From Botrytis cinerea B05.10 (lineage: Eukaryota > Ascomycota > Leotiomycetes > Helotiales > Sclerotiniaceae): a stretch of DNA of 64,000 nucleotides. Below the pieces are notes generated by a model. That model made no database searches. It had not been told where the DNA came from and saw only the letters and a program-made list of their open reading frames with translations. The stretch lies in the NCBI RefSeq assembly GCF_000143535.2, contig NC_037314.1, forward strand, positions 1,922,001 through 1,986,000, in the 5' to 3' direction. Both the position numbers and the translations under genes were made by a program. Shown here one piece after another: positions 36,219-48,500 of this stretch (the first letter of the stretch is position 1; each line of letters starts with the position of its first letter).

Positions 36219-37342
36219 ATGAACCATCGACCACGCCAAGGCGAAGAGCTCCCATGGGCTAAACCCCTCAGCATAGATCTCCTTCACAAAGTGCTCCAAG
36301 TAACTTTCCTGCACCCCTTCGTCGCCTGGATGATCCCCCTTTGTATGCGCGCTCAAGCGATGCCCTGGCATCATCAAGCCATTCAGTATTCCATCGGCTA
36401 TGCTTCTCTCCTCACCATGCTATATTTCCTTTCTATCCTCAATCGTCAAATCGCATACTCTAAAGCCAGAGAAGTAGATTTGTCGGAAGAAGTGATAGTG
36501 ATTACGGGTGGCGCAAGCGGATTAGGATTGTTGATTGCAGAAGTATATGGAATGCGCGGCGCGACGGTTGCGGTGCTAGATGTGAGAGATTTGGAGAGTG
36601 GAGAGGCGAGGGGAGTGAGTTATTATAAGTGTGATGTTGGGAATCGAGAGGAAGTCGCTAGAGTGGCTGTGGAGATTGAACGAGATGTGAGTATTACCCG
36701 TCTGTTTGAAGAATAACAGAAAACTGATATATGGGGAAATAGCTCGGCACCCCTACAATCCTCATCAACAATGCGGCGATTGTAAATGGCAAATCGCTTC
36801 TGGATCTATCTCTCGATGAAATAGAACAGAATTTCAAAGTAAACCTCCTAGGAAGTTTCTACACTCTCAAAGCCTTTCTCCCAGGTCTCGTCCGCGCCGG
36901 TCACGGTACCGTTGTAACCATGTCCAGCGTCCTAGGCCACCTAGGAGCCGCCCAACTCAGTGACTACAGTGCCTCCAAAGCCGGTCTCATTGCTTTGCAC
37001 CATTCTCTAACTGCAGAACTCAAAGCCTATCCCAATATCAAAACGGTATTGGTTGAGCCAGGCCAATTAAGCACGCCGTTATTTTCCGGGACTGTAACGC
37101 CGAATAGTTTCTTCGCGCCGGTTTTGGAACCGGTCGATGTAGCGAGGGAAATTATCGCGACGATCGATAAGGGAAGTAGTGCTGTGTTGGCTATGCCGTT
37201 GTATGCGAGATGGGTTGGATGGATGGGAGTTTTGCCTGTGGGGGTGCAGGTGATTGCTAGGAAACTTAGTGGGATCGATGGGGCGATGAAGACATTTGAG
37301 GGGAGGGGGGAGAGAAGTAAGGAGAAGGAAAGTTTGATTTAG
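36219..37342 (+). CDS. short-chain dehydrogenase/reductase, membrane-associated SDR16C/retSDR-like
   Basis: Two exons, 36219-36686 and 36743-37342, giving 355 residues. The 56-nt intron begins GTGAGT and ends AATAG, phase 0. Classical SDR signatures are present: TGGASGLG cofactor loop, a D in AVLDVRD that favours NAD(H), NNAAI, SSVLGHLG with the catalytic Ser, and YSASK catalytic pair. An N-terminal hydrophobic stretch (SIGYASLLTMLYFLSIL) suggests membrane anchoring, as in 17beta-HSD11/RDH10-like enzymes of lipid droplets or ER. The frame stays open to an ATG at 36120. I chose 36219 because the upstream codons look like untranslated leader, but the longer 388-residue form is possible. Substrate unknown; a lipid or retinoid-like alcohol is typical of the group. 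Confidence 0.87.
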
Positions 37343-38122
37343 GTTAAGGGCTTTGATGCTGGCATCAGATCTGTATGGATTGGGTAGGAGAGACAGAGGT
37401 ATAATACGAATGGATGGGATGGGACGATTTATAATGGCATCTAAAAATCATTACCCTGTGTTATTACTAGGGCTTATGAAATGATCACATACGATCTGAT
37501 GAAATTTTATATCAAATAAAATACACACACACTAGTTATTCCAAATTCCCTAACATCTATCATTGAGACCACTGAGAAGAAATATCCTATACTTAAGATG
37601 ATACGATCATCAATGAGTGGTACAAACGAACCCTCATCCAATTTCCAATCCATCAGATCACATCAAATCACATCACAAAAGCATCCCAGCAAAAGAAGAA
37701 ACAATATTCACGTATATCCCCACCGCTATCACTCTTACTCTCACAAACATATATATATATAATTATAATACTAATCCTAATATATATTTCACCCCCTTTC
37801 AACTCTCAGATCATGCTTATTCCTCGATTCCATTCCTCATTCATCCATTCATCCCTCCCTTCCTTCTTCCTCCCTCCCATTTTCAAACACCACTCAAAAA
37901 TAAATCAACACACAAATCACAAAAAGTGTATACTGCTATCCTTCAACATTCAATACTGTATTTCGATTTCTCTTTCGGTTTCGATTTCTGTCTCTACTCT
38001 TTGTATAGATACAATTCCTCATTCCTTATCAACCCATATTCTACATTATAACTAGTTATATATAAAATAACTAGTCCTTGTAAAGAGAGATGAAAATTAC
38101 TCCAAAACTAGCGCTTTAGTAA

Positions 38123-38148
38123 TAGATAGATAGATAGATAGATAGATT
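38123..38148. repeat. (TAGA)n microsatellite
   Basis: Six uninterrupted TAGA units in an AT-rich stretch. Confidence 0.9.
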
Positions 38149-38370
38149 ATTCATTTATAATCTATCTTATTATTGTTCTTTCAATTTCAGATATATCTCT
38201 CTATATAAATATAGCTTGTTATAAAATTCTATAGCTCATCCCTAAATTCTTTATATATTAAAAAATGAATGAATAGATAGGTAGAAGATATAAAGACTTC
38301 AAGTTCTATATAATCTTCTTTCCTTATATCTATTTACTCATCTATTTATCTATCTACCTATTTATATATA

Positions 38371-38388
38371 TCTCTCTCTCTCTCTCTT
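38371..38388. repeat. (TC)n microsatellite
   Basis: Nine TC dinucleotides following a TA tract. Confidence 0.85.
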
Positions 38389-41300
38389 ATTAATAAGATT
38401 TCTATTCTTTAATTAATCATACTGCTACTAGAGAGACACACTACAATACAAGCGAAATAAAATATACCAAATACACGTATCTAACATTCAGACTCCCTTC
38501 CCTCAGTTGGCCTGCGAAAGATGTAATACTTTTTTTAAAAAGAAAAAAAGGGAAGAAAAAGAGAATCAAATGTGTAGTAGAGATGAGACTATACTATACG
38601 TAAATAGACAGACAAATAAATTAATTTGAGATTCGCTAGCTCGAGCTCGTTATCTTCTCAGAATGTTTTGGATATTATCATATTATCACATTCTACTCTG
38701 CTAACCTTATAATTTATCTATGAGATTTGAAGATCACATTAATCGAGCAAGGAATACATTGTGCTAGAATATAAAATTACCGGAATGGGATAGATGTATA
38801 AGAAGTGCAGCATGATAAAAAAGACCTGAGATGAATGGAAGAAAGAATGAACTCTTTGCTATTTTCTATGCTATTTCTTAATCGTTGTTTACATTATTTC
38901 GTTTGTGATGCAAGCAAGCTAGAGTAGATAGAGATGATAAACGATCTCACGGACATGTTGCGAAGAGGGCGAAAGATTGTGCAAGAGGGAGAGGGCGACA
39001 GAGAAGGGAATTAACTAATTCCATCTGTGGAATTATAGGATGCGATTATCTGTATATCTAGATCTTGTGTATGAACTTGAGACCATAGAGAGGTATACTG
39101 ACATGGAGAATTCGAGAGTATAGCTTTCTAGTAATCAATTACTAGATTTAATATGCTATGCTACATGTACAGATATGTAACTATTATCTCCCCGAAGCGG
39201 TTTTAGGGACATGAGGGAAGAGGGTCAGGCGAGTCAAAACAGAGATGATAAGTCTAACAGGATCTCAAATAGTCTCAAGAATATATTTACTTTGCACAAT
39301 TACGGGACTTTTTTCCCTCGTAACTTGTGGAAATAGTCCTGCGTCCTAATACTGATCAACCACTCAACTCGTAAGCACCGTACGGAGAGATATATTCTGG
39401 AATTAGGAGATGGAAATGGCAAGAACGAGAATGGAAATAGACTGAAAATAGCCGAGGGATAAATTGTTGGATGGAATAATTGCTATCATAATACTCCAGT
39501 CCTATCTACTATCAAATCCTCCATCAGTACATCAGATTCAGGAGTCACTGGACCATCCCACGTATCAAAGACATACGAAGCCCGTCAGTTATATCACAAG
39601 GATATTCCAGTTGCAATGAGCTATCTGTTTAACAAGTGCGAGATCTAACACAACACCATCCCCTGAAAATCGAACTGTTGGCGTCCAATTTGGAAAAGTG
39701 TAATCTTGCAAGTTGTCTTCTCACAAAGTATGAAAACTTTGCATATAGTAGGTTTCCGATTGGACAGGACACGCAAAGGAAGATCTAAACCAACCTTTCC
39801 GAACTAGCATTACCCCTTATACAATTAGCAAATGCATCGCTAGATTTAACAGTGCGAGCCGAACTTTCGGGTTGCAATTGACAAAGCCCAACTGTCAAAT
39901 AGTTGACCAGTCACAGACCATAAACGGGGGAGTTATATGAAAAGAATATTAGAGAACAAAGTTAACAATAGAGTTTCTGACAGTAGTTGGATTGTTTATC
40001 CTATGATATATCATATATTATTAGTATACAGGGGCCAGGAACGTTGGAAGAGAGTGTGCTCTTCAATTTCATGCGAGGATTGCCTTGAATGATTTCTCTC
40101 GGGATCCCTTCTAAGTAATAACAAGAGGCACGTCCCGCTTGCCATTCCGATTACGAAACGTTTGTTGCCGGTAGAAAGGTTTCTACGATCGGATGGTTGA
40201 AAGTTTTGCACGTAAGAAAGAGTGCAGCGTGGTGCGTCGGCGAGGCTGACTCGAAGATGGAAAGGAAAGTGTGTAAAAACTACTTGGAGGAGGAACAAGA
40301 CGTACAAGCAATTCTATGTGCAATACGTATCGTAGGCATATTACGAAGAAACATTGTGTTTCTCCTTCGAAAATAACACATACCCGACTCCTTACAACAA
40401 ACCGGCAGTTCAGATATCAACCACCGTTAATAATATACCAAGAAGCCCAACCTGTCACAGCGGGAACGAGAAGGGAACATCCCGTCAAGTAGGGCAAGCC
40501 AATAATTCGAAACGAGTTCCGATTCGTAAACGCCGAAAAGTGATTAGATTGATTTCGGGATCGAAAGTTGGAAGAGGGATAATGCCGAAGGGAAATGAAT
40601 GGCCACGAGGCACAGAGAAGGCTGGCTATCATTACGACGTAGGGCGGACTTAAGGTATCATTTGTAGTGGTGATGACGGTAGCATTTAACCGGCCACTTC
40701 GGCGATCTAGTGGGTCAGTACCAAGTAGATATCTTGGCTTGTGAAAATCGTATACAGAATTTCCTCCAGGTCCCAAGACCCGTAAGCGCCGAAACTCGAA
40801 TTACATATCTGGTGTTCAAGGTGTTCAATTCTCCAAACAATTTGCTACAGCACAGGAAAATTATAACCTCGTTCAAAGTGCATTTTCCTTTCGTGTAGGA
40901 GGGAGTTATCTAGTAGCTTTGATTGCAACATCCACAAGTAAGTCTTCCGCACGGACGAATAATCCTTTCTCTCTGGTCTGGAAGCTGGGATCTCCCAGTG
41001 TGTGCATCCATGTTAAACCAATACTCGTCCACGAGGGTTGGAAGGGTCAACCTCTGCGTGGAAACTAAAACTAGAAAATAGACTTTTCTCTAAAGTTAAT
41101 GGATGATCCGTGTATAGACTCAAATTTACAGAAGTGGCTGGGTATTTTGCGAAGAGGTTGTATTCTGTAATTCTTGAAAGGGGAATAGTTGCAGTCCGAA
41201 GCGTGTTATATCGGCAGCAGAATCTACTCTGTAGTCTGATGGTGAGTGCCTATCACTTCCACTCATCTCATAATGATGCCATCCAGATCTTCCATTGAAG

Positions 41301-44295
41301 CGGTCCAAGATGAGGCATTTTGATTGTCTTGATCTCGTGGACACGCACTGATGTATATGGCCTCATCTTTGCTCCAATAACGTTGGCTGATCCTACAACC
41401 AGAGGTCGTTGTATGCTGCCCCTCTGCCCCTTTCCAGCTAGGTTGTCTATAGTCATGGCCATCAATCTTTCCTGATGACTTCTCGTTTCCCTCTCACGCT
41501 TTCTACTTGCCGTAGTGTCTGGGAATCTGTGCTTCTTGTCCTTGATAAGGGTCACTCTCATGGGCCACGATCTATGTAGCTAGGTCTAGCCCATGAGCTA
41601 CTTCTCCTACAAGTTAATCTCCAGGCCATCGACATCCATGGATAGTATCGTATACGCGTAGGGGCCAATCGTATAACATGAGCATGGCGGGCTTGATGTG
41701 TCTGTTCAACCATCTTGCCATCTAGCGATCGGGAAAATCCCAGAACCCTTTGCTTTTTGGGCACGAATGATATTTTAGGCTCTTAAGAAGTCACTAAACC
41801 TCTCTCCTGAACAAGGTTGGTATCCGATATGCCGATCTCTATGGAGAGAGAAAATGTAGACCCAGATCTGAGATGGTACGGAGAAACGCGGTGCGGGAAA
41901 CACTGCTCGGCTTCTTCTTCGGCTCCGACCTAACAAGAAGAATAAGCAAGTATCAGGTCTGAGGGTGGCTGACGAGCTAACCAGCAGGACTGTCGTCTGT
42001 CTCTACAGCACGAGAATCTCGTTGATGTGGCAAAACAGAGTTTGTGCGTTTTGGATTGATGTTCATAAGGTTGGAAAAGCAGGAAATATGCATAGAATCC
42101 ATATGATAATGAACAGAAAGGGTCTTGGCTGTTAGATAATCCTCCGGCATAAAAAGCACGAAGCATACGGAAGTAGATACTCTATCAGTGATAGTGTTTT
42201 GGACTTGATATGAACCGGCTTTACGAATTTGGATAATCCGCACTGTCAATCATAACCGTTTTTTCGCAATGTGTCTCTTTTCCACAATCGTTGGTACCGA
42301 TATAAAACCTTGTTATCTTTGCTGGGCATGTCTCTTTAAGCTCCATCCTAATAAAGGTGCTTGGGGCTTGAGCCGACGGGTGAAATCAATTCATCTCGAG
42401 TCGTTGATCGTATTTTACCTTACCAGGCGAAGATTGCAGACACGTAGTAGTTAACAATAGACCAGCTAGGAATTCCCAAGGGCTTTCTCGATGCTCATTT
42501 ATTAGATACCCAGACCTGTTCTGTTGGCAAAGGGTATAATATTGTGAGATTTGAGTGGCCAGTCATATTTATGGCTCCACTATTCTGAAGTTCGTTTCCA
42601 TTGTGCTGGGCTGGCTGTACGGAGTATGTAAGGGAAAAAAGATGCGAAAATCGCTCATCCCAATGAATTCTACAATATATCAACCTCAACAGTACCGAAC
42701 AACGCCTGGAATAGCCCTCAGTTATGATAGATACTTATTACCCGTACTGTACTCGAGTCGTTGGATGGTCTGGTCCCTTTGGTGATTTTTCATGAGTAGC
42801 CGCCTGGATCGGTTGAAAATTGCCCTTTTAGATACTAGGTGACTCGGTGACTAGGTACCGTGATAGAGAGTCAGTGTTAGAATGCGCAATTTCATTTCAC
42901 TTCCAGAAGTTGTCTTTGGCCCAGATCTTTGCCCAAGTTGGATATACTGGCGAAGCAGCTCTGCGTTAAATTGGGATGTGGACCAGGCACATGTTAGATA
43001 GATGCATACGAAGTGCACGATGCTTCGACAAGTGCAGAATCACAAATGACCCCCTCTCTCTCCACACTAATCATATCAATGCGGTAAACTGTCTTCGGCA
43101 TCAAGGTTGCTTTTGATGCTGGAAGTCCTGTTTGAAATTATTTTAAGATAGACTTTTGTATGATCGTCACTTCGACGTCTCAAAGTTGGGGGTGGTTTGT
43201 TATTTCTTGCTGTTTGATCATAGCGCAAAAAACAATAATGAAAATGCCTTCCTTCGTGTCTGGATTGAGTAGGTCGTGAGTAGGCAGCGTGTTCATTGAA
43301 CGGCCAACGCAGCAGGTCTGCGGCGTCAAGTGGCAGGTGTGGTAATGTTAGCTGTGTGATAGGTCATCCGAGGACAAGAGGATGACGGCGGCATGCATTT
43401 GTTAATTGATGACCGAGCTGAGTGACAGAGAATAGAGCTTGAGTACCAAGTTAAGTTCCAACGGCAGTGTGATTTTCATCGGCGAACATCACCCCACCAG
43501 ATCCTATGGAGCACACTGTAAATGGGAGTTGGAATTGCATCCTCCACTTTTGTTTCTAGTTAATTTTCTATTTATTAACCTGTCAACGAAACGGGGGAGG
43601 GCAGGGAGAGAGGGCTTATCTTATTCCACGACTCATATTTGTCATGTTTCCTGTGCGAGGTTATGATTTCATCTCCTGTCATTTGGGATTCCGGTACCAA
43701 GGTCGGACGGAGTTGCTTCTTGCTGTTTGGGACAGACAGGGACGATTGATGATGAAAGCGGTTGGCTCGTTCATGTAAGACGTAAGACAGCAGGTGCTCC
43801 GTACAGGTCGCAGGAGGTTCCAGCCTTCAGCCCACACAGATTTTCGCAGAAGACGTACATCATCGGTCGCCAGGACACTATTATAGTGGCTGTTGGCTAG
43901 CTGTATGCAGGATGAAACTGGAAGCTGGAGGGAGCTGGGAGCTGGAATCGGAAAGGCTGGAGCATTTTACGACAAGGAGATAGATACAACGATACAACAT
44001 GCACACACCCAAACAGTCTTTCTTCTTCCAACACTTGCAAGCGGTCGCATACACGTACTGGCATACAATTGATAGCCGCTACGTATACAGAAGTAGGTGC
44101 TTACTACACGTCTAGTACTCATGTGGTTAATGTTAGCCAGGTACCACATGACGCTTTCCTAGGTCTTTTCCTGGGCAAAGTTAAATCTAAAGTGACGTTT
44201 TGTTTCGGGTTTGGGTTTTTGATTGTTTACTTCTCTGGAAACGGCTTGCTCTTGCAACAATCAAACCTCTCCCAGACAGCAAACATCACTCCCAC

Positions 44296-44355
44296 CATGC
44301 TTCATGCTTCATGCTTCATGCTTCACGCTTCATACCTCATACCTCATACCTCATC
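44296..44355. repeat. CATGCTT/CATACCT seven-base tandem repeat
   Basis: About eight heptamer units: first CATGCTT, then one CACGCTT, then CATACCT copies. The gradient of variants is typical of local slippage. Confidence 0.85.
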
Positions 44356-44734
44356 TCCAGCCTTGCCACTCTTCCAAGCTCCCCCTTGACGACGACCGAG
44401 TCCAGTGACCAGACAGACAGTCATAACACGACGCTCCTACCAACGCTTATTACTGACGAACGCAAGTTTTCCTCGAGGTTCATAAATGCTCCTGAATCAA
44501 TCAACCCCCAGCGCGCGCATTTCCATTTGTTTATCTTTTGTAAATCCCAGTGCAAGGATGTGGTGGTGAGGGAAGCAATGCCATTCGTCGACAGATCTAG
44601 ACTTGACATCTGGTGCATTAGCCCCCGGGACCCCAATCGGGAATAGACTGACTGATAATGATCCGAGCTGGGACTTTTCTCTCATTTCACCTGCGAACCA
44701 CGGATCCTCTCCCCCTTGCCCCCTTGTAAGAAAT

Positions 44735-44780
44735 AAATCAAGTCAAATCAAGTCAAATCAAGTCAAATCAAGTCAAATCA
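44735..44780. repeat. AGTCAAATCA ten-base tandem repeat
   Basis: Four perfect 10-bp units plus partial flanking copies, followed by degenerate AATAAAAT-type copies. Confidence 0.9.
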
Positions 44781-45023
44781 AATAAAATCGAATAAAATAA
44801 AACAAAGAAACAAATATTGCCTGCACCGACAAGCCTCACGCCCCTGCAAACCCAGACGCACATACGGACGGAGGACATACAGGTTCTCGACTGACCAACC
44901 ACAAGTGGCTTACGCTACTCCTCTTTTTGTGAATTTCTCTTACTTGCCATTTCGAGGTGAGAATTCCGGATTCTAAGTGGCTGGCGGAACAATTTGATCA
45001 TGCCCGCCCTGTCCTGTCCCAAT

Positions 45024-45055
45024 GGGTAGGTAGGTAGGTAGGTAGGTAGGTAGGT
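45024..45055. repeat. (GTAG)n microsatellite
   Basis: Eight uninterrupted four-base units about 530 bp upstream of the LTE1 start. Confidence 0.9.
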
Positions 45056-45140
45056 ACATTTACAATTTTACATCTTGCTCTTGCTACTTCTTTCGCACAT
45101 GCTATGCTATGCTGCTGCACACTCACGCCCTCACGCACTC

Positions 45141-45151
45141 ACGCACTCTCG

Positions 45152-45186
<35 letters not shown>

Positions 45187-45205
45187 TTGCTCACACACAC
45201 ACACG
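45141..45205. repeat. CTCTCA/CA/CG tandem repeat tract
   Basis: CTCTCA hexamer repeats pass into CA and then CG dinucleotides. Three overlapping open frames across this tract are artefacts of the repeat. Confidence 0.85.
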
Positions 45206-45587
45206 CGCGCTCTCACTCATTACAGCATTCCCCATTTCTATCTCGCACTTTCCCCCTTCCCGTCCGTTCATTCTGTTCCTTTCCTTTCCTTCCCTCCTCT
45301 TCTCTTCCTTCCTTTGAAAATCCTTGCTTTGGCCAGAAGCAATATCATCAGCCAATACCTCCCAACTTTAACCTGAGAGAGAGTAAACTGATCAGTCCCC
45401 CACCCATCCATCACATTATTGCCAATTGGACGGCCTTTTGGTGATCGAGAGCCTGTCGCAAGCCTCCTTCAACCTTCCCAATTTCATTACCCCAACCTCT
45501 CGAACCCAATATAATTGACTCGCAATGTTTGCTTGATTCATCCTCCATGTGTCGAAAATCAGGAAAAAGACGAAGAAGCTCAGAGCC

Positions 45588-48500
45588 ATGAAGGAGGCGA
45601 AAATCCGGGCAAACAATAAATTAATAATGGAGGTCGAGGCGCAGACCCAAGCCTCCCGTTCACCTGTAGCTCGTTCACCTGAAAGTTTGCGTCAACGTCA
45701 ACGAGATCGATTGTCTCCTAGAGGTCGTTTTGCAACACCTAATAATATATCTACAACTATCACAGAGGTCGAACGACAAAGAAATATTAGCGTACCTTCA
45801 TTGTCGGCCCCGAAACCGAGAACAAGTGGAAAGAGGAGCCCGAACCAACAGGAGAAGCTGATGCAGGAAAGTCCGCGCAATGATAATAATGTTTACCGCC
45901 GGGTCAAGAGAGGGATAGAAGATGAGAAAGGCAGCATTACTCCAGACGGGGGTTCTGCTGGTCGGGAAGGTAGACAATTTACTGTTGCTAAGGTGGGAAA
46001 TGGAGGAAAGATATACTTACGGTAAGACAGGGTGATGCTGGTTAGATGATATAGTGCTCGTTACCACCACAACGAATTCAATATATGACAGTAAACAGTA
46101 CTGACAAACCAACAGCCCGTCAATACGTCCAGCCAACCAACGATATCCCCAGCCATCGTTCGTTTTTCCAACAACACCGCCAGATACTGCCGGACCTGAT
46201 GCTGTCGCGTTTCGTAAAGAGGAGGGTGATTTGAGCCACCGTGAAAGTCTTTGGTCACCATCGAAGTCAGCAGCATCGAGCCTGAACCAGCGAATTCAAG
46301 GTACAATCATACCTCGACGCGGAAGAGCACATTCATACTCGACGGTAGATGACCAATACGCACCCGTTACTGACAAGGACGCCGGCGCTTTCAAGGTTGT
46401 CATCGAGAGACCTGGGACTGCTACTGCCACTCAAAAGCTCGACTTCTTTCAAGGTACTCCTGCCCTCGACGTTAACATTCCTTCATACAAATTGGGAAAA
46501 CCGCGATTCAGCATGCGCGGCACGCCTTTTCTGCGAGGGTCTTCCTACACAACCAATAACGACGATATGCGCTCAAGTGTTTTATCGAGCAGAGAAGCAT
46601 CACAGATGGATCCAGCTTCGCAGTGTCATTCGCGAATTTTTCCACGGCGTCATTCTGATTCATCTCCACAGTCTCGTGCTGTCACCGGCCCACCAAGCCC
46701 TGAGGACCAATCACGCCCAATTCCATCGCCAAGAATTGTTAAGCCATCGAGGACTATTGAACCCGAAATGTTCGATGCTCTCACCTTCAAGCCTGATTGC
46801 GATCATCCATCCATTGTGCGTTATGGTGAGAATGGTGGCATTAGAGCAGCGACGCCAGCTCGTCTTGTTGCAGAAATCACGTCTCCGACTTTCGTCGATT
46901 ATGATCTTCTATCCGACTTTTTTCTAACTTTTCGATCATTCTTGGAGACAACAGATCTTCTACTTATGCTAATCGCAAGACTGCAGTGGGCAGTTTCAAG
47001 GAATGATGAAATTGGTACGGTGGTCAGAGTTCGAACTTTTGTCGCGATTCGCCATTGGGTCCTCAATTACTTCCTGGACGACTATGTCATCGACTACGAA
47101 TTGAGATTGTTATTCTGTGAACGTCTTAACACATTCGCAAAAACGCTTTTGGAGGGTACGATGCACTCTAAGGTACCTTTGAAGATAGTAGAGGAATTGA
47201 AGAAGTGTTGGCGGAGAGTATGTGCGTTATACTGGGATGGGCCTGACTTCGACCCCGATCTTGGGGTTGAGGTTTCGATAGCTGCTGGAGGAGTGGCTGG
47301 TTCTCGAGATCCTACTCTCGACCCGGCCTTTTGGGAAACCCACCCAGAAGGTCCTCCGCGCCTTGATGGGATTATTGAGCCAGACTTCATCGAACACGAT
47401 ACCTCCATGGTTGAAGGGCGAAACTTTTTTGCGGATGTTTCTCGCGCAGGCCATATTGACTCTTTCGCCTATAATCCCACCCCTCCAAATGTGATGGAAG
47501 AAGACGATGATCTTGAACGACCTCTATCTCCTACGAGCATAGTTAGTGAAGATTTTGTATCATGCTCATTTCCTAGTCGAACAAGAGGCGGTGGAACAAT
47601 AAACCCCCTCGGGGCACATCCAGTTCCCGCCAGCTCTATATACGATCCTGCCCCTCCTGTGGCAACCACACCTAAAGCCCTTACTGGTAAACGGGTTCGC
47701 CCTTCACATTCACACAAGCGCAGTGCAAGCTTTTCTGACTCATTGAGAGATCGCCGAGCACAACCAGAACCCGAGCCACCTGTACAGAAGGTTATCTATA
47801 AGAGTACGGAGCTGCTCCTCACTTTACCTTATGCTGGAAGTTTGGTGAGAGGTAATCTCTTTCCCCCTGGACAAGCATTTGTCGACATTGTCGCGCCAAG
47901 CACTCCAGCAGAATTTGGTCGAGAAACCACTTTATTTCCCAGACCACCTCCCAATCATAAGGGCCCTTCGGCGATGTCAGGACCAGGAATGAAGAGACTC
48001 TTAGGCAGCGTACGTCGTGCATTGAGCACTAGAGGGGCACACAGCCCAATTAGCTCTCCGACCCAGGGCAGCTTTCCTAATATGCCTCCTCTCGGAATTC
48101 GAGGGGCAACCGTAAATCGACTTCCTGGTACCGCCGTAGTCCCACAAGCCCAAAGGAACGATTCAATTCGTACACCAATGAGAATTGACCTCCTTGGTGC
48201 TGAAGTTGCAGAAGACTTCAAAAAGGCAGTTCGGGAGGAAGAGGAGGCTCATGAAGCTCGTAAATCACGTACAGTTGAGCAGCCATCGCCACCAACAAGC
48301 CGTCATCGCCAATCCGTCATGCACTACTCGACTATGTGTCCAGATGTTACCTTGGAGAATTCAAGTCCCATAACCTACAGGTCACCCAAGAGCGAAGTTA
48401 CAAATGGAAGCAAGAGCATCTTAATTGTTGACGATACCATGACATTGCCTTTACCTATGATGACCGGCGCACTGGCCGTGAGTCCATCGGTCGGCTCGTT

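Larger units (their letters stand above)
37343..45587. other. 8.2 kb gene-poor region upstream of LTE1
   Basis: No open frame here is credible as a protein. Sequence from about 37.6 to 39.3 kb is very AT-rich with TAGA, TC and TA tracts. From 39.3 to 43.7 kb it is of mixed composition with scattered frames under 120 codons on both strands and no recognised motif. From 44.3 to 45.2 kb it is packed with short tandem repeats. It could be a long regulatory region, non-coding transcription units or eroded accessory DNA; the sequence alone does not decide. Confidence 0.5.

Noticed and set aside
40354..40776. Opposed frames of 99 and 119 codons in the gene-poor region
   Set aside because: Mutual shadows with no domain, no conserved motif and no plausible splice partners.
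45075..45444. Three overlapping plus-strand frames of 80-111 codons upstream of LTE1
   Set aside because: They are readings of the CTCTCA/CACACA repeat tract in three frames.
45549..45587. GTG-initiated extension of the LTE1 first exon
   Set aside because: GTG is not a normal nuclear start in fungi; the first ATG in frame is at 45588. A spliced upstream exon remains possible.
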